A stretch of 45,659 nucleotides of DNA. Origin: Microvirga tunisiensis. GTDB taxonomy: Bacteria; Pseudomonadota; Alphaproteobacteria; Rhizobiales; Beijerinckiaceae. The DNA lies in the NCBI RefSeq assembly GCF_009296175.1, contig NZ_VOSK01000030.1, positions 1-45,659 on the forward strand, given 5' to 3'. This document shows, one piece after another, positions 1-6,712 of the stretch. The notes beneath the pieces were generated by a model. That model saw nothing but the letters and a program-made list of their open reading frames with translations. It did not search any database and was not told the DNA's origin. Numbering within the stretch: position 1 is the stretch's first letter; each line of letters opens with the position of its first letter. A program made the position numbers and the translations under genes.

Positions 1-256
1 CGGCTCCGACCTCGCCGGAACAGACCAGAGCGACCAGCCGCTCGAAGCCCGGACGCTCGCTGCGGCCCGATCCGGAGCGTCCCAGATCATCGTCGATCAC
101 GGTGACCGAGGCAAAGCCCTTGGCCTGCGCTTCCCCAGCCAGATCGTATTGCCGGCGCTGGCTTTCGAGATTGCCCATGACCTGGGCCATCGTCGACTGG
201 CGAACATAGACGACGGCCGCGCGCCGCAGATGCTCAGTGGTGATCCGGGCGCTCAT
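1..256 (-). CDS. Serine recombinase (resolvase family), N-terminal part, runs off window
   Basis: Reading leftward from the ATG at 256, the frame stays open to the window edge (about 85 residues). The early stretch VVYVRQSTMAQV matches the resolvase N-terminal signature, with the Ser of YVRQS as the nucleophile, and DDDLGRSGSG fits the conserved D-x-S/G-x-S region of the catalytic fold. Large serine recombinases of this type cut and rejoin DNA and travel on mobile elements. The DNA-binding C-terminal part lies outside the window. It overlaps by 23 nt the stop of the small ORF upstream, so the two are probably co-translated. The family is seen in the sequence; its role in moving this element is inferred from context. 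Confidence 0.88.
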   Translation of the reverse strand, partial: MSARITTEHLRRAAVVYVRQSTMAQVMGNLESQRRQYDLAGEAQAKGFASVTVIDDDLGRSGSGRSERPGFERLVALVCSGEVGA

Positions 257-422
257 GGAAGCCTCCTTGGCGTGTTGGACGTTCGGCCTGAGCAGCGTCT
301 AGGAGAAGCTCGGCGAGGGCTTCGACAATCCCCTTCAGGGTCGGGGCCACGGGCGGCTGTGCTTTGCGGGGCTCCAGCGCCAGAGCGAGCTGGGCCCGGG
401 AGCGATGGCGGGGTCTTGGCAT
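234..422 (-). CDS. Small accessory ORF of the recombinase element
   Basis: A 62-residue basic protein beginning MPRPRHRSRAQLALALEPRK, with a central helix-prone LKGIVEALAELLLDAAQAE segment. The frame is open farther upstream to 509, but 422 is the first ATG giving a compact protein of this kind. It ends inside the start of the recombinase gene (23-nt overlap), typical of translational coupling. Short ORFs of this layout commonly precede resolvase-type recombinases in rhizobial elements; I do not know a function for them. It could contribute to regulation or DNA binding, but nothing in the sequence proves that. Confidence 0.55.
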   Translation of the reverse strand: MPRPRHRSRAQLALALEPRKAQPPVAPTLKGIVEALAELLLDAAQAERPTRQGGFHERPDHH

Positions 423-711
423 GACCGATCTCCTTCTGCGAAGGACCAGATCGTGCACCATGGCGGCGATTCGTCGTCCACGACGCAAGCACAGCGACCA
501 GCTCGGCAAGGCCCTCGATGCTGACCTGGGGAGATCCCAAGCTCATGCCGGCGCAATAGGCCTGATCGAGCATCCAGTCTGGCAATTCCCGCGAGAGGTC
601 CGGCCGCTCCTGGGTATAGACGAAGCTCAAGGCCTTACCGCGCCGATACCGCGAGACCTGAACGGTCTGTCCGAACAGCGGATGCCAGGGATACGCAATG
701 GTCGCAGATCG
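253..711 (-). pseudogene. DUF5372-like accessory gene of the recombinase element, 5' truncated
   Basis: In the frame reading leftward from about 711 the product contains TIAYPWHPLFGQTVQVSRYR, then FVYTQERPDLSRELPDWM and GSPQVSIEGLAELVAVLAS. The xYPWHPLFGQ opening resembles DUF5372 proteins, which accompany recombinases in rhizobial elements. No ATG or GTG precedes the conserved start before homology to the aminotransferase begins at 741; the frame simply runs into it, so the natural start seems to be lost. After about residue 75 the frame continues as low-complexity Pro/Arg/Ser sequence overlapping the 234-422 ORF, so the true 3' end is uncertain and a frameshift is possible. Confidence 0.5.
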
Positions 712-740
712 AAAACCGTATGCTCTATGTCGCTTGTTGG

Positions 741-1145
741 CCCGAGCACATGATCGAGCTGTTCCACGGCTACACCTATTCCGGCCACCCGCTCGCCTGC
801 GCGGCGGCGCTCGCCACCCAGGACATCTACCGCGACGAGAAGCTGTTCGAGCGGGCCAAAACCCTGGAGCCGGTCTGGGCCGACGCGATCCATTCGCTGA
901 AGGACCTGCCGAATGTGCTCGACATCCGCACCATCGGGATCGTGGCCGCCATCGACCTCGCCTCGCGTCCCGACGGCGTGGGCAAGCGCGCCTACGAGGC
1001 CATGGACCGGGCCTTCGGCGAGTTCGGCCTGATGATGCGCGTCACCGGCGACACCATCGCGCTCTCCCCACCGCTCATCATCAGCGAGGAGCAGATCGGC
1101 GAAATCGTCGAGAAGCTGACCAAGGTGATCAAGGCAGTGGCGTAA
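741..1145 (+). pseudogene. Omega-amino acid:pyruvate aminotransferase, C-terminal remnant
   Basis: The conserved part starts at PEHMIELFHGYTYSGHPLAC and runs to a stop at 1145, about 134 residues against about 440 for intact class III PLP-dependent omega-amino-acid (beta-alanine):pyruvate transaminases. It contains the HGYTYSGHPLACAAALA segment and the C-terminal GDTIALSPPLIIS region. The catalytic Lys and most of the PLP-binding domain are missing, so it cannot be active. The seven codons before 741 (from the ATG at 720) show no similarity to the family and belong to the element at the left. The remnant is the clear sign of an insertion or deletion at about 711-740. Confidence 0.85.
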
Positions 1146-1166
1146 CGCTCCACATTCTCCCTCGCC

Positions 1167-1189
1167 ATGGCCGGGCTCGTCCCGGCCAT
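1167..1189. repeat. Small palindromic intergenic repeat (GC-rich, CTCGT loop)
   Basis: ATGGCCGGG and CCCGGCCAT form a perfect 9-bp stem around the loop CTCGT. Near-identical units occur at 6668, 12902, 23310, 26231 and 36659. The spacer 1146-1519 holds this unit, the larger palindrome at 1211 and a degenerate ATCACCGG-type unit near 1373-1395; I see no gene in it. Confidence 0.8.
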
Positions 1190-1210
1190 CCCGCTTTCAG
1201 ACTCATCGCC

Positions 1211-1252
1211 CTCATCCTGAGGAGCAGCCGTGAGGCTGCTCCTCAGGATGAG
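1211..1252. repeat. Long perfect palindrome (19-bp arms)
   Basis: The arms CTCATCCTGAGGAGCAGCC and GGCTGCTCCTCAGGATGAG are exact reverse complements separated by GTGA. The outer 12 bp of each arm recur at the ends of the longer palindromic element at 38391-38496. It lies in the spacer between the aminotransferase remnant and hisS. Confidence 0.85.
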
Positions 1253-1519
1253 GCCGCGCGAGACGATCGGGATCACTGGGACAAACCCGGTGATGACGGC
1301 GGAGGGTGCAGTCGGAGGGTGCGAGGGCCGAATGAAACCGCAAGCGGAACCAGGCGCCGGCGACCCATCGGGATCACCGGCACAGGGCCGGCGATGAGCC
1401 GGAGCGCGCGAGGGCCGAACGGCGAAAGTTGCCGATATGGCGACAAGCCTTGCCCCTCCCCGCCGCAGGGAGTAGGACCGCAGCACATTTTTCCAATCCA
1501 ACGGCTGCTGTAAAAACCC

Positions 1520-3004
1520 ATGTCCAAGGCCGACAAGATCAAGGCCCGCGCCCCGCGCGGCTTTGCCGACCGTACTCCCGCCGACCTCGCCGCCACCGAG
1601 CGCATGCTCGCGGCGATCCGCGACTCCTATGAGCTTTACGGCTTCGAGGGCGTCGAGACGCCCTTCGTCGAGTACACCGACTCGCTGGGCAAGTTCCTGC
1701 CCGACCAGGACCGTCCCAACGAGGGCGTGTTCTCGTTCCAGGACGACGACGAGCAGTGGCTGTCCCTGCGCTACGACCTGACCGCGCCGCTCGCCCGTTA
1801 CGTGGCCGAGAACTTCGATGCCCTGCCGAAGCCCTATCGCAGCTACCGGGTCGGCTGGGTGTTCCGCAACGAGAAGCCGGGCCCCGGCCGCTTCCGCCAG
1901 TTCATGCAGTTCGACGCCGATACGGTCGGTGCAGCCTCCGTCGCGGCGGATGCGGAAATCTGCATGATGGCCTCCGATACGATGGAGAGGCTCGGCCTCA
2001 AGCGCGGCGACTTCATCATCAAGATCAACAATCGCAAGGTTCTCGACGGCGTGCTCGAAGCCATCGGCCTCGGCGGCGAGGACAAGGCCGATCAGCGCCT
2101 GACGGTTCTTCGTGCCATCGACAAGCTTGATCGCCTCGGTCCCGAGGGCGTGAGCCAACTCCTTGGCGCGGGCCGCAAGGATGAGAGCGGCGATTTCACC
2201 AAGGGCGCGGGCCTCGAGTCCGAGGCCATCGCGCGCGTGCTCGCCTTCACGGATGCCGAGGGCGCGAACAATGCGGCGACGGTCGAGAACCTGCGCAGGG
2301 TCGTGGGCTCGTCCGCCCGCGGCGTCGAGGGCGTGAACGAGCTTGCGGAGATCGCATCGCTCGTCGCCTCCTCGGGCTACGAGGATCGCGTGACCATCGA
2401 TCCGTCCGTGGTGCGCGGTCTCGAATATTACACGGGCCCCGTCTATGAGGCCGAGTTGACCTTCCAGGTCCAGGACGAGGACGGGCGTCCCGTCCGATTC
2501 GGCTCTGTGGGAGGCGGCGGGCGCTATGACGGCCTCGTGGGCCGCTTCCGCTCCGAGCCGGTTCCGGCCACCGGTTTCTCCATCGGCGTCTCGCGTCTTC
2601 TCTCGGCCCTGCAGATGGTCAAGAGCCCCATCGTCGCCGGGGCCGAGAAGCCCGGCCCCGTGGTTGTGCTCGTCATGGACAAGGACCAGATCGCCGCCTA
2701 CCAGCGCATGGTTTTCACCCTGCGCCAGGCCGGCATTCGCGCCGAGCTCTATCTCGGCTCCTCGGGCATGAAGGCGCAGATGAAATATGCCGACCGGCGG
2801 CAGAGCCCCTGCGTCGTCATCCAGGGATCCAACGAGCGCGAGCGCGGCGAGGTCGAGATCAAGGACCTGATCGAAGGCGCCAAGGCGGCCCAGGCCATCG
2901 CATCCAACGAGGAGTGGAAGGCTGCGCGTCCGGCGCAGTTCTCCGTTTCCGAACCGGATCTCGTCAAGGCGGTGCGCGAGGTCCTGGGCCGCCACTTCGG
3001 ATAA
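1520..3004 (+). CDS. hisS: Histidine--tRNA ligase
   Basis: A class II aminoacyl-tRNA synthetase that charges tRNA-His in the cytoplasm. The 494-residue product shows motif 2 around residues 110-130 ([20 protein letters not shown]), the HisRS-specific histidine-binding motif [16 protein letters not shown] in the second half, and motif 3 with [13 protein letters not shown] and [11 protein letters not shown]. The C-terminal anticodon-binding domain starts near [11 protein letters not shown]. The length fits the longer alphaproteobacterial HisRS form. No good Shine-Dalgarno precedes the ATG, but an in-frame start farther downstream would cut the conserved APRGFAD opening. It lies upstream of hisZ-hisG, a common Rhizobiales arrangement. 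A weak hairpin (AACCCCT/AGGGGTT, 3020-3043) follows without a T run. Confidence 0.97.
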   Translation: MSKADKIKARAPRGFADRTPADLAATERMLAAIRDSYELYGFEGVETPFVEYTDSLGKFLPDQDRPNEGVFSFQDDDEQWLSLRYDLTAPLARYVAENFDALPKPYRSYRVGWVFRNEKPGPGRFRQFMQFDADTVGAASVAADAEICMMASDTMERLGLKRGDFIIKINNRKVLDGVLEAIGLGGEDKADQRLTVLRAIDKLDRLGPEGVSQLLGAGRKDESGDFTKGAGLESEAIARVLAFTDAEGANNAATVENLRRVVGSSARGVEGVNELAEIASLVASSGYEDRVTIDPSVVRGLEYYTGPVYEAELTFQVQDEDGRPVRFGSVGGGGRYDGLVGRFRSEPVPATGFSIGVSRLLSALQMVKSPIVAGAEKPGPVVVLVMDKDQIAAYQRMVFTLRQAGIRAELYLGSSGMKAQMKYADRRQSPCVVIQGSNERERGEVEIKDLIEGAKAAQAIASNEEWKAARPAQFSVSEPDLVKAVREVLGRHFG

Positions 3005-3074
3005 GCTTGGCCTTTCGGGAACCCCTGTGGTTTCATAGGGGTTATCTCCCAAGCTTGACCATCAGGAGATGAAT

Positions 3075-3542
3075 ATGCCGAAGGATAAGGACAAGAAGAG
3101 CACTGCGAAATCGAAGAAGGGTTCGGGCAAGAGCTCCGGGACGAAGCTGGCGAAATCGGCGAAGAAGTCCGGCCTTATGGATTTGATCAACACGGACCTC
3201 GGTCGTGAGATCCTCGCGGATGCCCTGATCGCCGCCGCCGGCGCCGCCGCTGCCGCCCTCACCAAGACCCGCACGGCCAAGAAGGCAGGCTCCGCCCTGG
3301 CCAATACGGGCGCACAGGGCGCCGACCTGACCCAGACGGCTGCAGGCGCCGTCGCCGGCGTCGTGACGGAAGCCGCCCGCCACTTCCTGCCCCCCAGCCT
3401 CCTGGGCGAAGACGGAGGGGCCGAGAGCGGCGCCAAGTCCGAGCCCAAGAAGGTCAAGTACGTCCAACGCTCCAGCGACCACAGCAAGCGGAAGACGACC
3501 AGGGCCAAGAGCGCGAAGAGCGAAACGGCCGAGAAGCCCTGA
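3075..3542 (+). CDS. Small Lys-rich protein of unknown function
   Basis: A 155-residue protein with a strongly basic, Lys/Ser/Gly-rich N-terminus (MPKDKDKKSTAKSKKGSGK), a central Ala-rich segment (ALIAAAGAAAAALTKTRTAK) and a basic C-terminal tail. The Ala-rich part could be helical or membrane-associating, and the Lys-rich ends could bind nucleic acid; neither is demonstrated. I chose the second of two in-frame ATGs because AGGAG at 3064-3068 stands 6 nt before 3075 but touches the first ATG at 3069. It follows hisS by 70 nt and may be transcribed with it. I do not recognise a family. Confidence 0.75.
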   Translation: MPKDKDKKSTAKSKKGSGKSSGTKLAKSAKKSGLMDLINTDLGREILADALIAAAGAAAAALTKTRTAKKAGSALANTGAQGADLTQTAAGAVAGVVTEAARHFLPPSLLGEDGGAESGAKSEPKKVKYVQRSSDHSKRKTTRAKSAKSETAEKP

Positions 3543-3574
3543 GTTTCTCATTGCCACGCCGTCATTCGGGCGCG

Positions 3575-3660
3575 CGCCTCTGGCGCGAACCCGGGACCCA
3601 TAACCGCTGCCGGCCTACGAATTGACGCAGCGGTTACTCTACCGCTCTTCCTCCAGCCAG
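3575..3660 (-). other. Structured, tRNA-like palindromic region
   Basis: Read on the minus strand this stretch has AGCGGTAGAGTAACCGCT, resembling a tRNA D arm, a perfect 10-bp stem TAACCGCTGC/GCAGCGGTTA (3601-3610 and 3627-3636) where an anticodon arm would lie, GTCCCGGGTTCG like the 5' half of a T arm, and terminal CTGGC/GCCAG pairing. It has no proper T stem and no 7-nt anticodon loop, so it is not a normal tRNA. It may be a decayed tRNA or another structured RNA. The rest of the 3543-3801 spacer shows nothing I recognise. Confidence 0.35.
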
Positions 3661-3801
3661 ATGTTCATGGGCTCCCGGTTCTTCTTCGCAGCCCCGAAAC
3701 GACGCACTTTCCCGCCCCATTCACCCTTCCCGTCAAAAACAATCGCCTTCCTGGCCGGGCATTGCTAGAGAGCATGCCGACACAAGGATTGGGCAAGGCC
3801 A

Positions 3802-4896
3802 GTGACGGAGACGGATGCCATTGTTGCGCTGATCGCGCTTTTCGAGCGCGAGGGCTATGCGCGGATCGAGCCGCCGGTGCTTCAGCCTGCGGACGTGTTC
3901 ATCGACCTCTCCGGCGAGGATATCCGGCGCCGTATGTTCGTGACCCAGGACGCCTCGGGCACGGAACTGTGCCTCAGGCCCGAATACACGATCCCCGCCT
4001 GCCTCCAGCACCTCTCCCGGCATGGCGCCCAGCCCTCCGGCTATTCCTATGGCGGCCCCGTCTTCCGGATGCGTGCAGGCGAGAGCGGCGAGTTCCTGCA
4101 GGCGGGCCTTGAATCCATCGGCCGGACCGATGTCTCGGCTGTCGATGCGGAGATCCTCGCCCTCGCCCTGGACGGCCTCAAGCAGATCGACGGCCCCGCC
4201 CCCATCGTGAAGCTGGGCGACATGGGCCTTCTCCACGCCCTGATCGATGCCCTGGGCATCGCGCCCGCCGCCAAGCGGCGCGTGATCCGGGCCATCGTGT
4301 CGGGCCAGGGATTGGCCAGCCTCGCCGAGCCCGAGGGGCCGGGTGCCCAAGAGCATGCAGGCCTGCTCGCCGCCATCGAGGGCCAGGCGCCCCAGGCCGC
4401 CAAAGCCTTCGTGGAAGACATCCTGTCGATTGCCGGCATCGCCCGCGTCGGTGGGCGCAGTGCAGGCGAGATCGCCGAGCGCTTCCTGGCCCGCGCGGCG
4501 AACCGCACCGGCCTGTCCGACGAAGCGCGGCAGGTCCTGGAGCGCTATCTCACGATCGTCGGCGATCCGGACCAGGCGGCCCATGCGGTCCGGACCCTCG
4601 CCAAGGATGCGGGGCTCGACCTCAACGGGGCGCTCGCCACCTTCGAGGAGCGGACCGGCTTCATGGCGGCCCGAGGCCTCGATGTGAGCGCCTTCTCGTT
4701 CGCCGCCACCTTCGCCCGCAATCTCGACTACTACACGGGCTTCATCTTCGAGGTGCAGGATCCGCGCCGCCGCGACGGCAAGCCCATCGTGGGCGGCGGA
4801 CGCTATGACCGCCTGCTCGAGCATCTCGGCGCCGAGGCTCCGATCCCGGCGGTCGGCTGCTCCTTCTGGCTCGACCGCATCGTGGGGAGGCCCTGA
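3802..4896 (+). CDS. hisZ: ATP phosphoribosyltransferase regulatory subunit
   Basis: HisZ is a catalytically dead HisRS paralogue that binds HisG and makes ATP phosphoribosyltransferase sensitive to histidine, the first step of histidine synthesis. The 364-residue product keeps the synthetase-like core: IEPPVLQPADVFIDLSG, TELCLRPEYTIPACLQH, and near the end LDYYTGFIFEVQD and GGGRYDRLLEHLG. It lacks the HisRS anticodon-binding domain, as the family does. Translation starts at GTG 3802, preceded by AAGG; an upstream ATG at 3774 is in another frame. Its stop overlaps the hisG ATG by one base (4896), indicating coupled translation of the two subunits. Confidence 0.95.
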   Translation: MTETDAIVALIALFEREGYARIEPPVLQPADVFIDLSGEDIRRRMFVTQDASGTELCLRPEYTIPACLQHLSRHGAQPSGYSYGGPVFRMRAGESGEFLQAGLESIGRTDVSAVDAEILALALDGLKQIDGPAPIVKLGDMGLLHALIDALGIAPAAKRRVIRAIVSGQGLASLAEPEGPGAQEHAGLLAAIEGQAPQAAKAFVEDILSIAGIARVGGRSAGEIAERFLARAANRTGLSDEARQVLERYLTIVGDPDQAAHAVRTLAKDAGLDLNGALATFEERTGFMAARGLDVSAFSFAATFARNLDYYTGFIFEVQDPRRRDGKPIVGGGRYDRLLEHLGAEAPIPAVGCSFWLDRIVGRP

Positions 4897-5870
4897 TGAC
4901 CGATTCCCCTCTCATTCTGGCCGTCCCTTCCAAGGGACGCCTGCAGGAGAACGCGGCTGCGTTCTTCGCCCGTGCCGGCCTCGTCTTCACCCAGTCCCGC
5001 GGCGTGCGCGACTATCGCGGCACGCTTGCCGGGGTCCCCGATGTGGAGGTCGCCTTCCTGTCGGCTTCCGAGATCGTGAGCCAGCTCGCCAGCGGCACGG
5101 CCCATCTCGGCATCACCGGCGAGGATCTGATCCGCGAGCAGATCGCAGATGCGGACGAGGCGGTGGAGATGCTGACCCCGCTCGGCTTCGGCCATGCCAA
5201 TGTGGTTGTCGCCGTGCCGCAGGCCTGGATCGACGTGCGCACCATGGCCGATCTCGATGAGGTGGCGGCCGATCTTCGCGCCCGTCACGGCACCAAGATG
5301 CGGGTCGCGACCAAATACGTGAACCTCACCCGCCGGTTCTTTGCCGAGCAGGGCGTGGCGGATTACCGGATCGTCGAGAGTCTGGGCGCCACCGAGGGCG
5401 CGCCGGGCGCGGGCTCGGCGGAGCTCATCGTCGACATCACCACGACCGGCGCGACGCTTGCGGCCAATGCGCTGAAAATCCTCGAGGACGGCATCATGCT
5501 GCGCTCCGAGGCCAACCTCGTGGCCTCGGAGCGCGCTCCCTGGACGGATCGGGCGCGGGCTGCCGCGACCGCCGTGCTGACGCGCATCGCCGCCGAGGAA
5601 GAGGCGCGCACGAGCCGCGAGGTGCGGGCGGCGCTCGATCCGGCCCGAGCCTCCGCGCTCGTGTCGCTGGCGAAGGACCACGGCGCCGCGCTACCCTATG
5701 GCAATGCTCTGGGCCGAGAGGTCGTGCTGCATTGCCGAGCCGCGACGGTGTTCGAGATCGTGGCGGCCCTGCAGGGCATCGGTGCGCAGGACATCACGGT
5801 CCGCGCCTTCGACTATCTGTTTCGCCCCACCAATGCTCTCACCGAGCGGCTCCTGCGGCGGATTGGATAG
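4896..5870 (+). CDS. hisG: ATP phosphoribosyltransferase, catalytic subunit
   Basis: Catalyses condensation of ATP and PRPP to phosphoribosyl-ATP, the committed step of histidine biosynthesis. The opening LILAVPSKGRLQENAAAFF and the central VATKYVNLTRRFF and ELIVDITTTGATLAANALK (PRPP loop) are diagnostic. At 324 residues it is longer than the roughly 230-residue HisG(S) usually paired with HisZ; an extra C-terminal region after about residue 230 ends in FDYLFRPTNALTERLLRRIG. The extended form is found in Bradyrhizobium-type Rhizobiales. It overlaps hisZ by one nucleotide. Feedback control through HisZ is expected; I see no leader-peptide attenuator in the preceding spacer. Confidence 0.95.
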   Translation: MTDSPLILAVPSKGRLQENAAAFFARAGLVFTQSRGVRDYRGTLAGVPDVEVAFLSASEIVSQLASGTAHLGITGEDLIREQIADADEAVEMLTPLGFGHANVVVAVPQAWIDVRTMADLDEVAADLRARHGTKMRVATKYVNLTRRFFAEQGVADYRIVESLGATEGAPGAGSAELIVDITTTGATLAANALKILEDGIMLRSEANLVASERAPWTDRARAAATAVLTRIAAEEEARTSREVRAALDPARASALVSLAKDHGAALPYGNALGREVVLHCRAATVFEIVAALQGIGAQDITVRAFDYLFRPTNALTERLLRRIG

Positions 5871-6012
5871 CATGATCCTGCAGTCTCTTTCACGGAGACT
5901 TCAGGTTTCGTGCGTTCCATTACGTGAGAGACAAGACAACATCACCTTGGGCGTTGCCTCAATGCTCAAGGCCCCTTATGGTCCCTGCGTTTTTTTCGAT
6001 GAAGAGGTTCCG

Positions 6013-6492
6013 ATGAACGCCCTTCGACTTGCGACATTCTTGGCGGCCCTCGCTACCGTCTCCATGGCTCACGCCCAGACAGCCGCGACGCTCGGCCGGC
6101 CGGTTGGCCCGACCCGCCAGGTGGACAACAAGGTTCCGCAGCCGGGTGAGGGAGGCAAGATCTTCCCGCTGAACTCCTCTTGGGTGGCCGTCAGCCTGAA
6201 CGGCAAGCCCTTCTCCGGCGACCGCCCGAGCTTCAAGCTCGATGATCAGCTCCGAGCCACGGGCTTCAGCGGCTGCAACACCTATGCGACCGCCGCCTAT
6301 CCCCTGCGCGAGCAGAGTCTGGCAGTCGGCCCCTTCGCCCTGACGAAGAAGAGCTGCGACAAGACCACCATGGCCATCGAACAGGCCTTCCTCGTGGCGC
6401 TCCGCTCCTCCGGCAAGTGGGACATCCAGGGCCGCAACCTGATCATCCGCACCCAGAACGGCGGCGAACTGCGCTTCGAACGCTCGCTCTGA
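6013..6492 (+). CDS. Secreted META-domain (HslJ-like) protein
   Basis: A 159-residue protein with a clear signal peptide (MNALRLATFLAALATVSMAHA, cleavage before QTAA). After a Pro/Gly linker, the rest is one META domain: SSWVAVSLNGKPF, FSGCNTYATAAYP, LTKKSCDKTTMAIEQAFLVAL and a final GGELRFERS strand. META-domain proteins such as HslJ are periplasmic or outer-membrane associated and linked to stress and novobiocin resistance in E. coli; the role here is not known. The start follows GAAGAGG at a good distance, whereas the upstream part of the open frame overlaps hisG and is not convincing. A strong terminator follows. Confidence 0.85.
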   Translation: MNALRLATFLAALATVSMAHAQTAATLGRPVGPTRQVDNKVPQPGEGGKIFPLNSSWVAVSLNGKPFSGDRPSFKLDDQLRATGFSGCNTYATAAYPLREQSLAVGPFALTKKSCDKTTMAIEQAFLVALRSSGKWDIQGRNLIIRTQNGGELRFERSL

Positions 6493-6515
6493 GGCATTCG
6501 CTCTATTCGAACGAA

Positions 6516-6539
6516 GGCCGGCTTCACGCCGGCCTTTTT
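6516..6539 (+). terminator. Rho-independent terminator after the META gene
   Basis: GGCCGGC and GCCGGCC pair around TTCAC and are followed by five T residues. It stands 24 nt after the META stop codon. Confidence 0.9.
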
Positions 6540-6667
6540 CGTTGTCCTGGTCATTGCCGGCCGGAGATGGCGCAGCCATCCCAGGGGAAGGAATCCCTCA
6601 GCTCGGTGCGCGTGGATGAATCCCCTCCCCTCGCCTTCGGCTTGGCCTGAGGATGATTCCCATACCG

Positions 6668-6694
6668 TCATGCCCGGCCTTGTGCCGGGCATGA
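6668..6694. repeat. Small palindromic intergenic repeat (CTTGT loop)
   Basis: TCATGCCCGGC and GCCGGGCATGA form a perfect 11-bp stem around CTTGT, just beyond the stop of the minus-strand ABC transporter gene. It may also act as a 3' stabilising or terminating hairpin, but there is no T run on either side. Confidence 0.8.
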
Positions 6695-6712
6695 CGAAAG
6701 TATTGGAGAGGC

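Noticed and set aside
992..3052. 686-codon minus-strand open frame opposite hisS
   Set aside because: It is the mirror frame of a high-GC coding sequence: repetitive Arg/Gly/His/Leu composition and no recognisable domain, while the plus strand encodes an unmistakable HisRS.
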